DNA from: JAAFIP01 sp043721235
Lineage (GTDB): Bacteria; Pseudomonadota; Gammaproteobacteria; Burkholderiales; Burkholderiaceae_C
NCBI GenBank assembly: GCA_043721235.1
Contig: JAYSRE010000225.1
Span: 1-20,417 of the forward strand
Length of the DNA stretch: 20,417 nucleotides
Reading direction: 5' to 3'
Shown here: positions 1-7,557 of the stretch, in pieces
How the letters are laid out: the number at the start of each line of letters is the position of its first letter
Position numbering within the stretch: the stretch's first letter is position 1
Program-made: the position numbers and the translations under genes
The notes under the pieces: generated by a model
Databases searched by the model: none
Seen by the model: the letters and a program-made list of their open reading frames with translations, nothing else
What the model was told of the DNA's origin: nothing

Positions 1-1
1 C

Positions 2-532
2 CTGCCGTTGCCCGATCAAATTGAGAACGACAACCACCCTGCGATTGCCGAGCTGCGCGAACTGTCACTGTGGTCCGAAGGCCAAGTGTGGTGCAGCCCC
101 GAGCGGCATGGCGCGATTACTGCAGTGATGAAAGCGCAGATTGACCACTTGCCACTGTCCATGGGCGCGCTGCGTCCTACACAGGGCCGTACATTGGCAG
201 TCATGCAGGTCAGTGGCGGCTCGCAGTCATTCAACGCTGTCAACACACTGCGTCTGCTGGGCCGCTGGATGCGCATGGTCACCATTCCCAACCAAAGCAG
301 CGTTGCCATGGCGTACAAAGAATTTAATGACCAAGATCGTATGCGCCCCAGCAGCTACTACGACCGCATCGTCGACACCATGGAAGAGCTGGTGCGATTT
401 ACCGTGCTGCTGCGCGGGCAGACAGACATGCTGACAGACAGGTACTCGGAGCGGGTAGAAGCACAATCCAAAGCGCCTCGCGCAGCCGCGGTGCAAGCAG
501 CTGCGCTGGACTGTGGTGCGGTAAAAATCTAG
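2..532 (+). CDS. arsH: ArsH-type NADPH-dependent FMN reductase, 5' end cut off by the window
   Basis: The reading frame is open from the first bases and lacks a convincing start, so this is the C-terminal ~176 residues of a longer protein (ArsH proteins are about 230-240 residues). The sequence carries the strongly conserved ArsH blocks: WSEGQVWCSPERHGA, then MKAQIDHLPLS, then RPTQGRTLAVMQVSGGSQSF and GRWMRM, followed by PNQSSVA and SSYYDRIVD. ArsH is a flavodoxin-fold NADPH:FMN oxidoreductase. In characterised members it oxidises methylated trivalent arsenicals and confers organoarsenical resistance. The arsenate reductase gene 253 bases downstream on the same strand supports an ars locus, the rest of which should lie to the left of the window. 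The last ~30 residues are Ala-rich and probably disordered. The family call is secure; the substrate is inferred. Confidence 0.93.
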   Translation: MPLPDQIENDNHPAIAELRELSLWSEGQVWCSPERHGAITAVMKAQIDHLPLSMGALRPTQGRTLAVMQVSGGSQSFNAVNTLRLLGRWMRMVTIPNQSSVAMAYKEFNDQDRMRPSSYYDRIVDTMEELVRFTVLLRGQTDMLTDRYSERVEAQSKAPRAAAVQAAALDCGAVKI

Positions 533-702
533 CCAGAGTTTCAGTTATCTCAGCAGTTCAAATTTGTTGAGCTACTTTTAGAGTGGCACCTTCATATCAA
601 CTTACGCGCCTTATCAGCTCAGTTTGGCTTGGCATGCGCGCAACTTGGTAGACAACAGAATCAAGGTTGCAGTTTGCAGGCTGACTCAACGCGCACTTGT
701 CA

Positions 703-713
703 TGACAACGTCA
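703..713. promoter_or_regulatory. 11-base perfect palindrome upstream of arsC
   Basis: TGACAACGTCA is a perfect inverted repeat (TGAC-3-GTCA) about 75 bases before the arsC start in the 253-base gap after arsH. It could be an operator half-site arrangement for a local regulator, but I do not recognise it as a defined ArsR box and short palindromes arise by chance. The rest of the gap (533-785) is AT-rich near arsC and shows no clear promoter hexamers or hairpin terminator. Confidence 0.2.
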
Positions 714-788
714 TTAACCGCAGGCACTTTTTTACAAAAAATAGCTTGAAATAAAAGTAAATATAAAATATTTAAGGAGACGCGTGTG

Positions 789-1283
789 ATGGATACACCG
801 GTACATGTTCTGTTTTTATGCACACACAACTCGGCGCGGAGCATTTTGGCTGAAGCTCTGCTCAACCATATGGGCCAGGGTAACTTCAAAGGCTTTTCTG
901 CAGGCAGCCATTCGCAGCCACACCAGCAGCCGCATCCGCTGGCGCTGCAAACATTGCAAAATGCTGGTATCGCCACACTGGGCTTGCGCAGCAAAAATTG
1001 GGGCCACTTTGCTCAAGCAGATGCACCCCACATGGACTTGATTATCACGGTGTGCAATCAAGCTGCTAACGAGCCCTGCCCCGCTTGGCCGGGCCGCCCT
1101 ACCACTGCGCACTGGGGTTATCCTGACCCTGGCGAAGGCGATGCGCCCGAAGCGCAAAAGCTAGCCGCTTTTAATTCAGTTTTTCTACAGCTAACGCAAC
1201 GCATCATGGGTCTGGTGCAAATGAACAAAGACCAAATTCGCACAGCAATCTTCTCCACCAGTGCAGCAGCTCTGTTGGCATAA
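789..1283 (+). CDS. arsC: Arsenate reductase, low-molecular-weight tyrosine phosphatase fold
   Basis: A 164-residue cytoplasmic enzyme expected to reduce arsenate to arsenite for later efflux. The N-terminus has the CX5R anion-binding loop CTHNSAR (Cys11 to Arg17 from the ATG). Two further cysteines lie at about residues 89 and 97 in VCNQAANEPCPAWPG, the pair expected to shuttle the disulfide in thioredoxin-type ArsC. The downstream AHWGYPDP block is typical of this family and carries the catalytic aspartate. The Shine-Dalgarno AAGGAGA at 774-780 stands 8 bases before ATG 789 and 5 before GTG 786; I prefer the ATG. The gene follows arsH on the same strand. The final ~20 residues are less conserved. 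The alternative, a protein tyrosine phosphatase, is unlikely given the extra cysteines. Confidence 0.9.
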   Translation: MDTPVHVLFLCTHNSARSILAEALLNHMGQGNFKGFSAGSHSQPHQQPHPLALQTLQNAGIATLGLRSKNWGHFAQADAPHMDLIITVCNQAANEPCPAWPGRPTTAHWGYPDPGEGDAPEAQKLAAFNSVFLQLTQRIMGLVQMNKDQIRTAIFSTSAAALLA

Positions 1284-1382
1284 AAAAGCTTAGTCAGGCA
1301 TATCAGAGCGCCGGTCTACAGTATTCAAGGGAGTGGCAAGACACACTTTTTCTTGTAGCCGGGTCGAGTACTATGACGGTAC

Positions 1383-3266
1383 ATGTTCAAATTTTTCGAA
1401 TCACGCATCCACAATATATCTACCCCGCTTGAGGCCTCTAGCAGCGGTCCACCGCCGGGTTTGGTGGCTTTTTACTGGCACTTTGTGCGCCAGACTCGGG
1501 GGCTGTATGCCTTGATGTTGGTTACGGGTTTGGCTGTGGCGCTGGTGGACACCTTGATTCCGGTGTTTATTGGCCGCATGGTGGGGTTGATGACCTCTAG
1601 CGAGCCTGCGCTTGCAATGCAGCAGCAAGGACCTTTGCTGTTGGGTATTGCTGTTGTCATTTTGTTGTTAAAACCAGCACTGGTGCTGCTAGACAGTATG
1701 GTACGCAACAACGCGGTCATCCCGGGGGCTACCACGCTGATTCGCTGGCAAAGCCACTGGCATGTGGTGCGCCAAAGTGGCCCGTTTTTTCAAAACGATT
1801 TTGCTGGGCGCATTGCCAACCGGGTGATGGGCACAGCCAACGCACTGCGCGAAAGTGTGGTGGCTACCGTGCGGGCGGTGTGGTATATCGTGGTGTACGG
1901 TATCAGCGCGCTGTCGCTGATGCTGGTGTTTAACTGGCGCTTGGCTTTGCCCATGCTGTGCTGGTTGGTGGGCTATGGTTTTTTCTTGCGTTATTTTGTA
2001 CCGCGCATGCGTGATTTGTCGCGGGTAAGCAGCGAGGCGCGCTCTTTGGTGATGGGCCGTGTGGTGGACAGCTATGCCAACATCATGACCGTCAAGCTGT
2101 TCTCGCGTGCCAAAGACGAAGACCAGTATGTGCGCGAAGCGGTGGACGAACACAGAGACAAAATTGCCGCCCATATGCGCATGACCACGCGCTTTATGTT
2201 TACGCTCAATGTGCTTAACGTGATGTTGCTGGTAGGCACAGCAGGCACCAGTCTGTGGCTGTGGCAAGCGGGGCAAATCACACCAGCTGTTGTCGCCACT
2301 TGCCTGCCATTGGTCTGGCAAATCGCCAACATGGCGGGCTGGGTAAGCTGGGAAGTATCGGGTATTTTTGAAAACGTGGGCGTGGTGCAAGAAGGTATCC
2401 AAACTATTGCGGTGCCGCACACACTGGTTGACGCACCTAGGGCCGTTGAATTGACCGTGCCGCATGGCGACATTAAATTTAACAACGTTAATTTTAGCTA
2501 CGGCCAAGCCGCTGTTGGTGGCCTGGCCGTATTGCAAAATTTAAATTTACATATCCGCTCGGGTGAACGTGTGGGCCTGGTGGGACGCTCGGGTGCGGGG
2601 AAATCTACTTTAGTGAATTTGCTGTTGCGTTTTTATGATGTGGAGAGCGGCAACGTCACCATCGACGGGCAAGACCTGCGCGGCGTAACGCAAGAAAGCC
2701 TGCGCGCTGCCATTGGCATGGTGACGCAAGACACCTCGCTATTGCACCGCTCCATAGCCGCTAACATTCGCTACGGCCACCCCACTGCCACCGACGCGCA
2801 GGTGCAGCTGGCCGCAGAGCAATCCCACGCCCACCAGTTCATTACCGAGCTGCGCGACTGGACCGGCCGCACCGGTTATGAGGCACATGCAGGCGAGCGC
2901 GGGGTCAAACTCTCTGGAGGCCAACGCCAGCGCGTGGCCCTAGCGCGCGTGGTGCTGAAAAACGCGCCGATCTTGGTATTAGACGAAGCCACCTCTGCGC
3001 TGGACAGCGAGATAGAAGCCGCCATTCAAGAGCAACTGGTCACGCTGATGCAGGGTAAAACCGTCATCGCCATCGCCCACCGCTTAAGCACCATCGCCCG
3101 CATGGACCGGCTGGTGGTGATGGATGCGGGCCGCATTGTAGAGTTTGGTACCCACGCAGAGCTGTTGGCCACAGGAGGGCTGTATGCCCAGCTATGGCAG
3201 CGCCAGTCGGGCGGGTTTTTGGCGAAAGACTTAGACAAGAACACCCAGGAAGTCGCTGCGCACTAG
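1383..3266 (+). CDS. ABC exporter, fused membrane and ATPase domains
   Basis: A 627-residue half-transporter expected to work as a dimer in the inner membrane. Residues ~40-330 hold about six membrane segments, starting with LYALMLVTGLAVALVDTLI. The ATPase domain follows from about 365: Walker A GRSGAGKST at 401-409, signature LSGGQ at 510-514, Walker B ILVLDEA from 531 and the switch histidine in AIAHRLST near 567. This is the layout of MsbA and multidrug or lipid exporters, with the membrane part first. Substrate cannot be read from the sequence. No strong Shine-Dalgarno precedes ATG 1383, and an out-of-frame ATG lies 10 bases earlier, so the start is less certain than the frame. The gene follows arsC by 99 bases on the same strand, but nothing ties it to arsenic. 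Confidence 0.93.
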   Translation: MFKFFESRIHNISTPLEASSSGPPPGLVAFYWHFVRQTRGLYALMLVTGLAVALVDTLIPVFIGRMVGLMTSSEPALAMQQQGPLLLGIAVVILLLKPALVLLDSMVRNNAVIPGATTLIRWQSHWHVVRQSGPFFQNDFAGRIANRVMGTANALRESVVATVRAVWYIVVYGISALSLMLVFNWRLALPMLCWLVGYGFFLRYFVPRMRDLSRVSSEARSLVMGRVVDSYANIMTVKLFSRAKDEDQYVREAVDEHRDKIAAHMRMTTRFMFTLNVLNVMLLVGTAGTSLWLWQAGQITPAVVATCLPLVWQIANMAGWVSWEVSGIFENVGVVQEGIQTIAVPHTLVDAPRAVELTVPHGDIKFNNVNFSYGQAAVGGLAVLQNLNLHIRSGERVGLVGRSGAGKSTLVNLLLRFYDVESGNVTIDGQDLRGVTQESLRAAIGMVTQDTSLLHRSIAANIRYGHPTATDAQVQLAAEQSHAHQFITELRDWTGRTGYEAHAGERGVKLSGGQRQRVALARVVLKNAPILVLDEATSALDSEIEAAIQEQLVTLMQGKTVIAIAHRLSTIARMDRLVVMDAGRIVEFGTHAELLATGGLYAQLWQRQSGGFLAKDLDKNTQEVAAH

Positions 3267-3348
3267 GATGATTACGCAAATAACTCCATTGTGTCTACCC
3301 TGCACCTAATGGTGTTGGATGCCAAAATACTATAGGTTCTGGTGTTGA

Positions 3349-3720
3349 TCAAGGCGTACTGCGCCTGCGGCCTGCAGCGTAATGTAAACCACTGGCCAGA
3401 CCAATCAAGCAGAGCAAGACTACAACCCACACCACCCACAAAGCTGGTGCAATCCAGCCCAGCATGGGCGCTAGCCAAGGCAAGCCTGCAGCCACTGCAC
3501 CTATTGCACCCAGCGTTGCTGAATGCACCCACTCCAGCACGGCAGGGTCTAAAAATGAAGACAACCAAGCAGGCACTGGAACCTGGGTTAGCTGCTTGAC
3601 CCAGTCGGCACCACCGGCCATATTGTCACTAAGCCAGCCCACCGTAAAAGCCATCACCGCAACCAGTAAAGTTCCCAACAATGCGACCACGGTAGTGATG
3701 GCCCAAATCAAAATTTTCAT
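3349..3720 (-). CDS. Small hypothetical membrane protein
   Basis: A 123-residue protein I do not recognise. It begins with a hydrophobic segment (residues ~3-30, ILIWAITTVVALLGTLLVAVMAF) and has two more in the second half (about 68-85 and 90-113, the latter rich in Trp and Val), ending in a basic RRRS tail. The middle (30-65) is a more polar stretch with WVKQLTQVPVPAWL. A Shine-Dalgarno GGAG lies about 8 bases before ATG 3720, which supports translation. It is convergent with the ABC exporter, its stop lying 82 bases from the exporter's, and divergent from the TerC-like gene. No function can be assigned. Confidence 0.7.
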   Translation of the reverse strand: MKILIWAITTVVALLGTLLVAVMAFTVGWLSDNMAGGADWVKQLTQVPVPAWLSSFLDPAVLEWVHSATLGAIGAVAAGLPWLAPMLGWIAPALWVVWVVVLLCLIGLASGLHYAAGRRRSTP

Positions 3721-3827
3721 AACCCAACTCCAAAATAATAATACGGCTGCTTAACGTCCATCAGCGTAATGTGTAAACCCTTATGCAGCTCGGCCAAGAT
3801 ATATCACCCAAGCTTAGGATACCCATT

Positions 3828-3852
3828 AACATTCAGTTTTTTTAGGAATGTT
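3828..3852. repeat. Inverted repeat in the terC-like 5' region
   Basis: AACATTC (3828-3834) and GAATGTT (3846-3852) are perfect 7-base inverted arms around an 11-base T-rich centre, about 80 bases before the TerC-like gene. It could be a protein-binding site or a weak leader hairpin. The surrounding divergent gap (3721-3928) is AT-rich and must hold promoters for both flanking genes, but I cannot place hexamers with confidence. Confidence 0.35.
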
Positions 3853-3928
3853 TTATCGAAATGATCTGTTTTTTAAGAATTCACATCGCACTTACGCTTA
3901 AGGTTAAATTTTATTTAGAAGGCCCTTA

Positions 3929-4963
3929 GTGCAAGCATTACAAGCATTTTTAGATAATCCTTTTTTAGGCCAAGCCACATGGCTTTGGCTCGTTTTTGGC
4001 GGCATTGTTGTTGCACTGTTAACTTTTGACTTGGGCGTTTTACACAAGGACAACCATGAGATTGGTGTGCAGGAAAGTTTATGGCTGTCTGCGGGTTATA
4101 TCAGCGTAGCAGTCATGTTCGGTGCTTGGATATGGTGGTACCTTGGCTCGGTCAGCGGTATGGCCTACTACACGGGATTTTTAATTGAAAAATCACTGTC
4201 TATGGACAACGTGTTTGTGATTGCACTGATATTTTCTTACTTTGCCATTCCAAGGCAGTACCAGCACCGCGTGCTGTTCTGGGGTATTTTGGGTGTGATT
4301 GTGCTGCGCGCCATCATGATTGGCCTAGGCGCCGCATTGGTCAGCCAGTTCAGTCGGGTGCTGTATATTTTTGGCGCGTTCTTGGTACTCACGGGCATCA
4401 AAATGTGGATCATTGCCGACCATATGCCCGACATTGCCAATAACCCGTTGCTCAAATTTCTGCGCAAACGCTTGCGGGTGACCGAGCATGTAGAAGGCAA
4501 CGCATTTGTCGTTAAACGCACAGACCCTGCCACAGGTAAATTACAGTATTGGGCTACGCCCCTGTTTTTAGCGCTGTGCTTGGTAGAGTTTGTAGACTTG
4601 GTGTTTGCTGTTGATTCAGTGCCGGCGATTTTTGCCATCACTACAGATCCTTTTATTGTCTACACCAGCAACATTTTCGCCATCCTGGGCTTGCGTGCTT
4701 TGTACTTCGCCTTGGCAGCGATGATCCACCGGTTTAAGTACCTCAAATACGCTTTGGCTCTGGTACTGGTATTCATTGGTACCAAAATATTTCTGGTCGG
4801 CATTATCGGCAAGATACCGCCGGTGTTCTCACTGAGTATCACATTTGGTTTGATTGCAGGTGGCGTGATTGTGTCGCTGTGGAAAACGCGCAATGTCGCG
4901 GCACCTGCGCTGGCACCAGTACCAGCACCGGTACCAGCACCTTCGGAAAAAACGATTTTATAG
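3929..4963 (+). CDS. TerC/Alx-family integral membrane protein (likely metal homeostasis)
   Basis: A 344-residue protein with about eight or nine membrane segments. The family signatures are LTFDLGVLHK near residues 31-40, EKSLSMDNVFV at 87-97 and VEFVDLVFAVDSVPAIFAI at 219-237. The buried aspartates D34, D93, D223 and D229 are those thought to bind metal. Relatives (E. coli Alx, B. subtilis MeeF/MeeY) are linked to Mn2+ export and loading of exported metalloenzymes, and others to tellurite resistance. The frame has no upstream ATG; GTG 3929 with AGAAGG six bases before it (3917-3922) fixes the start. The C-terminus ends in a Pro/Ala repeat APVPAPVPAP encoded by a short tandem repeat. It is a single-gene unit flanked by oppositely oriented genes. 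The exact substrate is unknown. Confidence 0.92.
   Translation: MQALQAFLDNPFLGQATWLWLVFGGIVVALLTFDLGVLHKDNHEIGVQESLWLSAGYISVAVMFGAWIWWYLGSVSGMAYYTGFLIEKSLSMDNVFVIALIFSYFAIPRQYQHRVLFWGILGVIVLRAIMIGLGAALVSQFSRVLYIFGAFLVLTGIKMWIIADHMPDIANNPLLKFLRKRLRVTEHVEGNAFVVKRTDPATGKLQYWATPLFLALCLVEFVDLVFAVDSVPAIFAITTDPFIVYTSNIFAILGLRALYFALAAMIHRFKYLKYALALVLVFIGTKIFLVGIIGKIPPVFSLSITFGLIAGGVIVSLWKTRNVAAPALAPVPAPVPAPSEKTIL
4913..4941 (+). repeat. 12-base tandem repeat inside the TerC-like gene
   Basis: Units GCACCAGTACCA and GCACCGGTACCA followed by a partial GCACC encode Ala-Pro-Val-Pro repeats at the cytosolic or periplasmic tail. Copy number could vary by slippage without shifting the frame only in whole units. 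Confidence 0.75.
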
Positions 4964-5093
4964 AGTGCCTATTGACATGGCCTTGCGGCGTGGGGCGCTG
5001 GGTTTTTGTTCGCTGTGGCGCTTGACTTGGACAACCGCGTAGCTGAAGTGGCGCCGCCGACCTGATCTGTACAAAGCCCAAACCCAGTCTGAA

Positions 5094-5576
5094 TTAGATC
5101 AGCAAAGCCGCTACAAACACCCCAATCATCATGAAAGCGATCACCACCTTGGCCACCAAACCGGCCATGATGCCCAGCCAAGTTGATATACCTACTTTGA
5201 TGGCTTGTTGGTGGTTCTTTCTGGCAAGGTACTCACCCAGTGCAGCACCTACCAGCGGCATAAACAACACACCCACCAGCCCCATAAAAATACCCACCAA
5301 CGTGCCTATAGCCGCGCCTGCGATGGCATAGCGGCTGGCCCCGGCTTTTTTAGCGCCTAGCAAGCCCGCCACGTAGTCCAGCACCCAGGCAATAACGGCC
5401 AGCACAGACACCGTCACCACGCTAAGCCAGCCTATGCGCGTGAAGTCGTCTATCCATGCACCCAAAACAATGCCGGCCAGTACAAACAGCGTTCCTGGCA
5501 ACGCAGGTAGCACCGTGCCAGCCAAGCCCACCACGATCAAAGCGCCTGACAAAATCCACAATAAGGTGTCGTTCAT
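5094..5576 (-). CDS. DUF456 family membrane protein
   Basis: A 160-residue, very hydrophobic protein with about five membrane segments. The N-terminal hairpin LIVVGLAGTVLPALPGTLFVLAGIVLGAWIDDF and the later LDYVAGLLGAKKAGAS block are characteristic of DUF456, a family of unknown function. I chose ATG 5576 (MNDTLLWIL) rather than the longer frame from 5630, because the extra 18 residues are polar, unlike the family, and would overlap the preceding gene. The gene starts 16 bases after the phosphoesterase stop on the same strand, so it is probably the last gene of the lipid kinase operon. Its role in that operon is unknown; a membrane-lipid role is only a guess from context. Confidence 0.85.
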   Translation of the reverse strand: MNDTLLWILSGALIVVGLAGTVLPALPGTLFVLAGIVLGAWIDDFTRIGWLSVVTVSVLAVIAWVLDYVAGLLGAKKAGASRYAIAGAAIGTLVGIFMGLVGVLFMPLVGAALGEYLARKNHQQAIKVGISTWLGIMAGLVAKVVIAFMMIGVFVAALLI

Positions 5577-5592
5577 TTTTAGCTTTCTAGAG

Positions 5593-6408
5593 TTAGGCCA
5601 TAGAGCGGTCTGTTTGCATATGGGTAACATTCACACAGTCAAATATTTGCCTGCTAGCATCAAAATCCCATTGTTCTGCAATGCAAGCGCCCTGCGCACC
5701 CGTCGGTAAGTCGGCCTGGGTCCACCGAACAATGTTGACCGAATTTGGCAATCCTGGCCGCACACGCCCAGACACAGCCGTGCCCGCCTGCACCGCCCAC
5801 ATAGGCCTTGCTACATCAGGCACCTGCATTACATAAGGTAGGTGGATATGCCCGCCCAGCACCAAGTCTGCACCGGCAGCAGCCCAGCGCTGCTGCGCCA
5901 GCCTGTGACCACGCAGTAAATTGTTGGCGTCTTTAGCACGCGCCACCGCGATAGGTTGGTGCACCACCACCACACGCAGCTGCCCAGCAAGGGCACTGCC
6001 TAGCAATCCCGCTACACGGTTGATTTGAACATAAGACAACTCACCGTGCAGGTGCCTGTAACGCCGGGTAGTATTAACGCACACCACCAGCAAATCGTGG
6101 GACGAATACACAGGCTCTAAGTCAGCACCAAAAACTGCGCTGTAGCGCGCATAGGGCATGAACAGCCTGGCCATAATATTAAACAGTGCTATGTCGTGGT
6201 TGCCAGGAATGGCCAACACGGGGGCGCCAAGACGGTTGGTAAATGCACTTGCGGCATTAAACTGAGCAGGCAGTGCGCGCTGCGTAATGTCGCCCGAAAG
6301 CACCACCACATCGGGCTTTTGCTGCAACGATAGCGTAACCAAGGCCTCCAGGACCTGTGGCTGCTCAGTGCCAAAGTGCGTATCTGATAGGTGCAGTAGC
6401 ACGCTCAT
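5593..6408 (-). CDS. Calcineurin-like metallophosphoesterase
   Basis: A 271-residue cytoplasmic hydrolase with the full dimetal motif set: DTH (D9, H11), GDIT (D40), GNHD (69-72), VVVHQP (H150) and GGHIH (H187, H189). This pattern is that of the CpdA/class III phosphodiesterase group, so candidate substrates include cyclic nucleotides or other phosphodiesters, but the sequence alone does not decide. Its ATG overlaps the stop of the upstream lipid kinase gene (ATGA at 6405-6408), a typical mark of translational coupling. This suggests the two products work in one pathway, perhaps phospholipid turnover. The tail beyond ~245 carries no recognised motif. Confidence 0.92.
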   Translation of the reverse strand: MSVLLHLSDTHFGTEQPQVLEALVTLSLQQKPDVVVLSGDITQRALPAQFNAASAFTNRLGAPVLAIPGNHDIALFNIMARLFMPYARYSAVFGADLEPVYSSHDLLVVCVNTTRRYRHLHGELSYVQINRVAGLLGSALAGQLRVVVVHQPIAVARAKDANNLLRGHRLAQQRWAAAGADLVLGGHIHLPYVMQVPDVARPMWAVQAGTAVSGRVRPGLPNSVNIVRWTQADLPTGAQGACIAEQWDFDASRQIFDCVNVTHMQTDRSMA

Positions 6409-7406
6409 GGTGCGCCTTGCGCGGTGATTTCAGACAGGGGCGCTGGGGTGGGCTTGAGCAAATACACAGGCTTTTGTGACACCTCAAACTCAATAGGCCA
6501 GCGCATCTGTTGCACCTCACCGTCAAAGGCTACTTTGACCTTGCGCCGGCCCAAGTCCAGCCGGGGCTTGACCACCATATGGTCAAACTCAAAGCTCTCT
6601 ACACTGTCTGCCTCGCCCAGTGTGCCCATGGCACCACGCAGCATCAGCCCCGCCATGGCCAGTGTACCCATGGGCCGCAGCATGACAGCGGCAACACGTC
6701 CGCTGTTGTGTGCACTGGCGCTACCGCCTAGCTGCAGCCCCATCTGCAGGCCCACTTGCGCCAGCTGCAGCCGGTTGTTGCCCACAAAGACCGTAGTGGT
6801 GCGCACGTCATGCACCGCTGCGCCCAGCTCTACGTGCAAGCACAACTGGCGGTGCACACGCAGCAGCGTAGCGCAGGCAGCGCCCAAGGCCACCAAACGG
6901 CTGCGGCCAAAGCGTGCCTTGTAGGCCTCGCGGTCTTCCAGCAGCGTGGGGTAGAGCCCCAAGCTGGCGTTAACCAAAAAAACCTGCTTGTTCACCATGG
7001 CCACTTGCACGGGTTGGGCCGCCAGACCCAACGCCGACTGCGTCGCTAGCAACGTGTCTACCGCAATGCCATGTGTACGCGCAAAATAATTAAACGTACC
7101 GCTGGGTATCACGCCCATCACACAGCCTTCGGCATGTGCAGCTTGTGCCACCGTATTGACGGTACCATCGCCCCCAATGGCCACCACCGCAGTGTGCGTG
7201 ACTGCCGCCTTGAAAGCAGCTTGGCGCGCTGCTGCTGCTAGATTACCTGGCTCAGAGACAACCCATTGACCAGCACGGCTGGCTGCTTTAAGCGCACCCT
7301 CTACCAGCGCGCGCAGTGCATCCGCCTGCTGCGTACCCGCCGCCGTATTAGTTACAAAAATGAGTGGCGCTGTTGCATCTATTGGCGGCGGCTGTTGCCA
7401 AATCAC
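6405..7406 (-). CDS. Diacylglycerol kinase-family lipid kinase
   Basis: A 333-residue soluble or membrane-associated kinase of the DAGK catalytic family (YegS/DgkB-like). The nucleotide-binding GGDGT lies at 78-82, followed by NTVAQA and the GVIPSGTFNYFAR block (98-110), which corresponds to GTxNDFAR in relatives. The first loop reads NTAAG (20-24) where NPxSG is usual, a mild departure. The C-terminal beta-sandwich half is present, with VKVAFDGEVQQMRWP near residue 290. The start is GTG 7406, supported by AAGGAGT at 7413-7419 with a 6-base spacer. It heads a three-gene operon with the phosphoesterase and DUF456 genes. The likely reaction is ATP-dependent phosphorylation of diacylglycerol or a related lipid; the actual substrate is not determined. 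Confidence 0.9.
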   Translation of the reverse strand: MIWQQPPPIDATAPLIFVTNTAAGTQQADALRALVEGALKAASRAGQWVVSEPGNLAAAARQAAFKAAVTHTAVVAIGGDGTVNTVAQAAHAEGCVMGVIPSGTFNYFARTHGIAVDTLLATQSALGLAAQPVQVAMVNKQVFLVNASLGLYPTLLEDREAYKARFGRSRLVALGAACATLLRVHRQLCLHVELGAAVHDVRTTTVFVGNNRLQLAQVGLQMGLQLGGSASAHNSGRVAAVMLRPMGTLAMAGLMLRGAMGTLGEADSVESFEFDHMVVKPRLDLGRRKVKVAFDGEVQQMRWPIEFEVSQKPVYLLKPTPAPLSEITAQGAP

Positions 7407-7557
7407 ACGGTTACTCCTTAGGCTAGAGGGCTGCGCTTTTTTTTAGCGCTGCATGACTGTGGGATGAAAACCATACACCACTGCACCGTGAGGCCTTGCG
7501 CACAAAAGTGCCCGCTGTGTAAGCTAAAGCAACCCAGCTGCCTGCAGGCCCTGCGGT

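Noticed and set aside
1689..2537. 282-codon frame opposite the ABC exporter
   Set aside because: Antisense shadow with very high His and Gln content and no ribosome site, over a well-supported transporter.
5062..5102. CTGATCT/AGATCAG inverted repeat at the end of the DUF456 gene
   Set aside because: Seven-base arms with a 27-base loop overlapping the stop codon and no T-run; too weak for a terminator.
5577..5630. Longer start for the DUF456 protein
   Set aside because: The added residues are polar and atypical for the family and would overlap the phosphoesterase gene; ATG 5576 gives the normal N-terminus.
7425..7470. GCGC-T8-GCGC sequence upstream of the lipid kinase
   Set aside because: Only a 4-base stem flanks the T-run; it does not make a plausible terminator.
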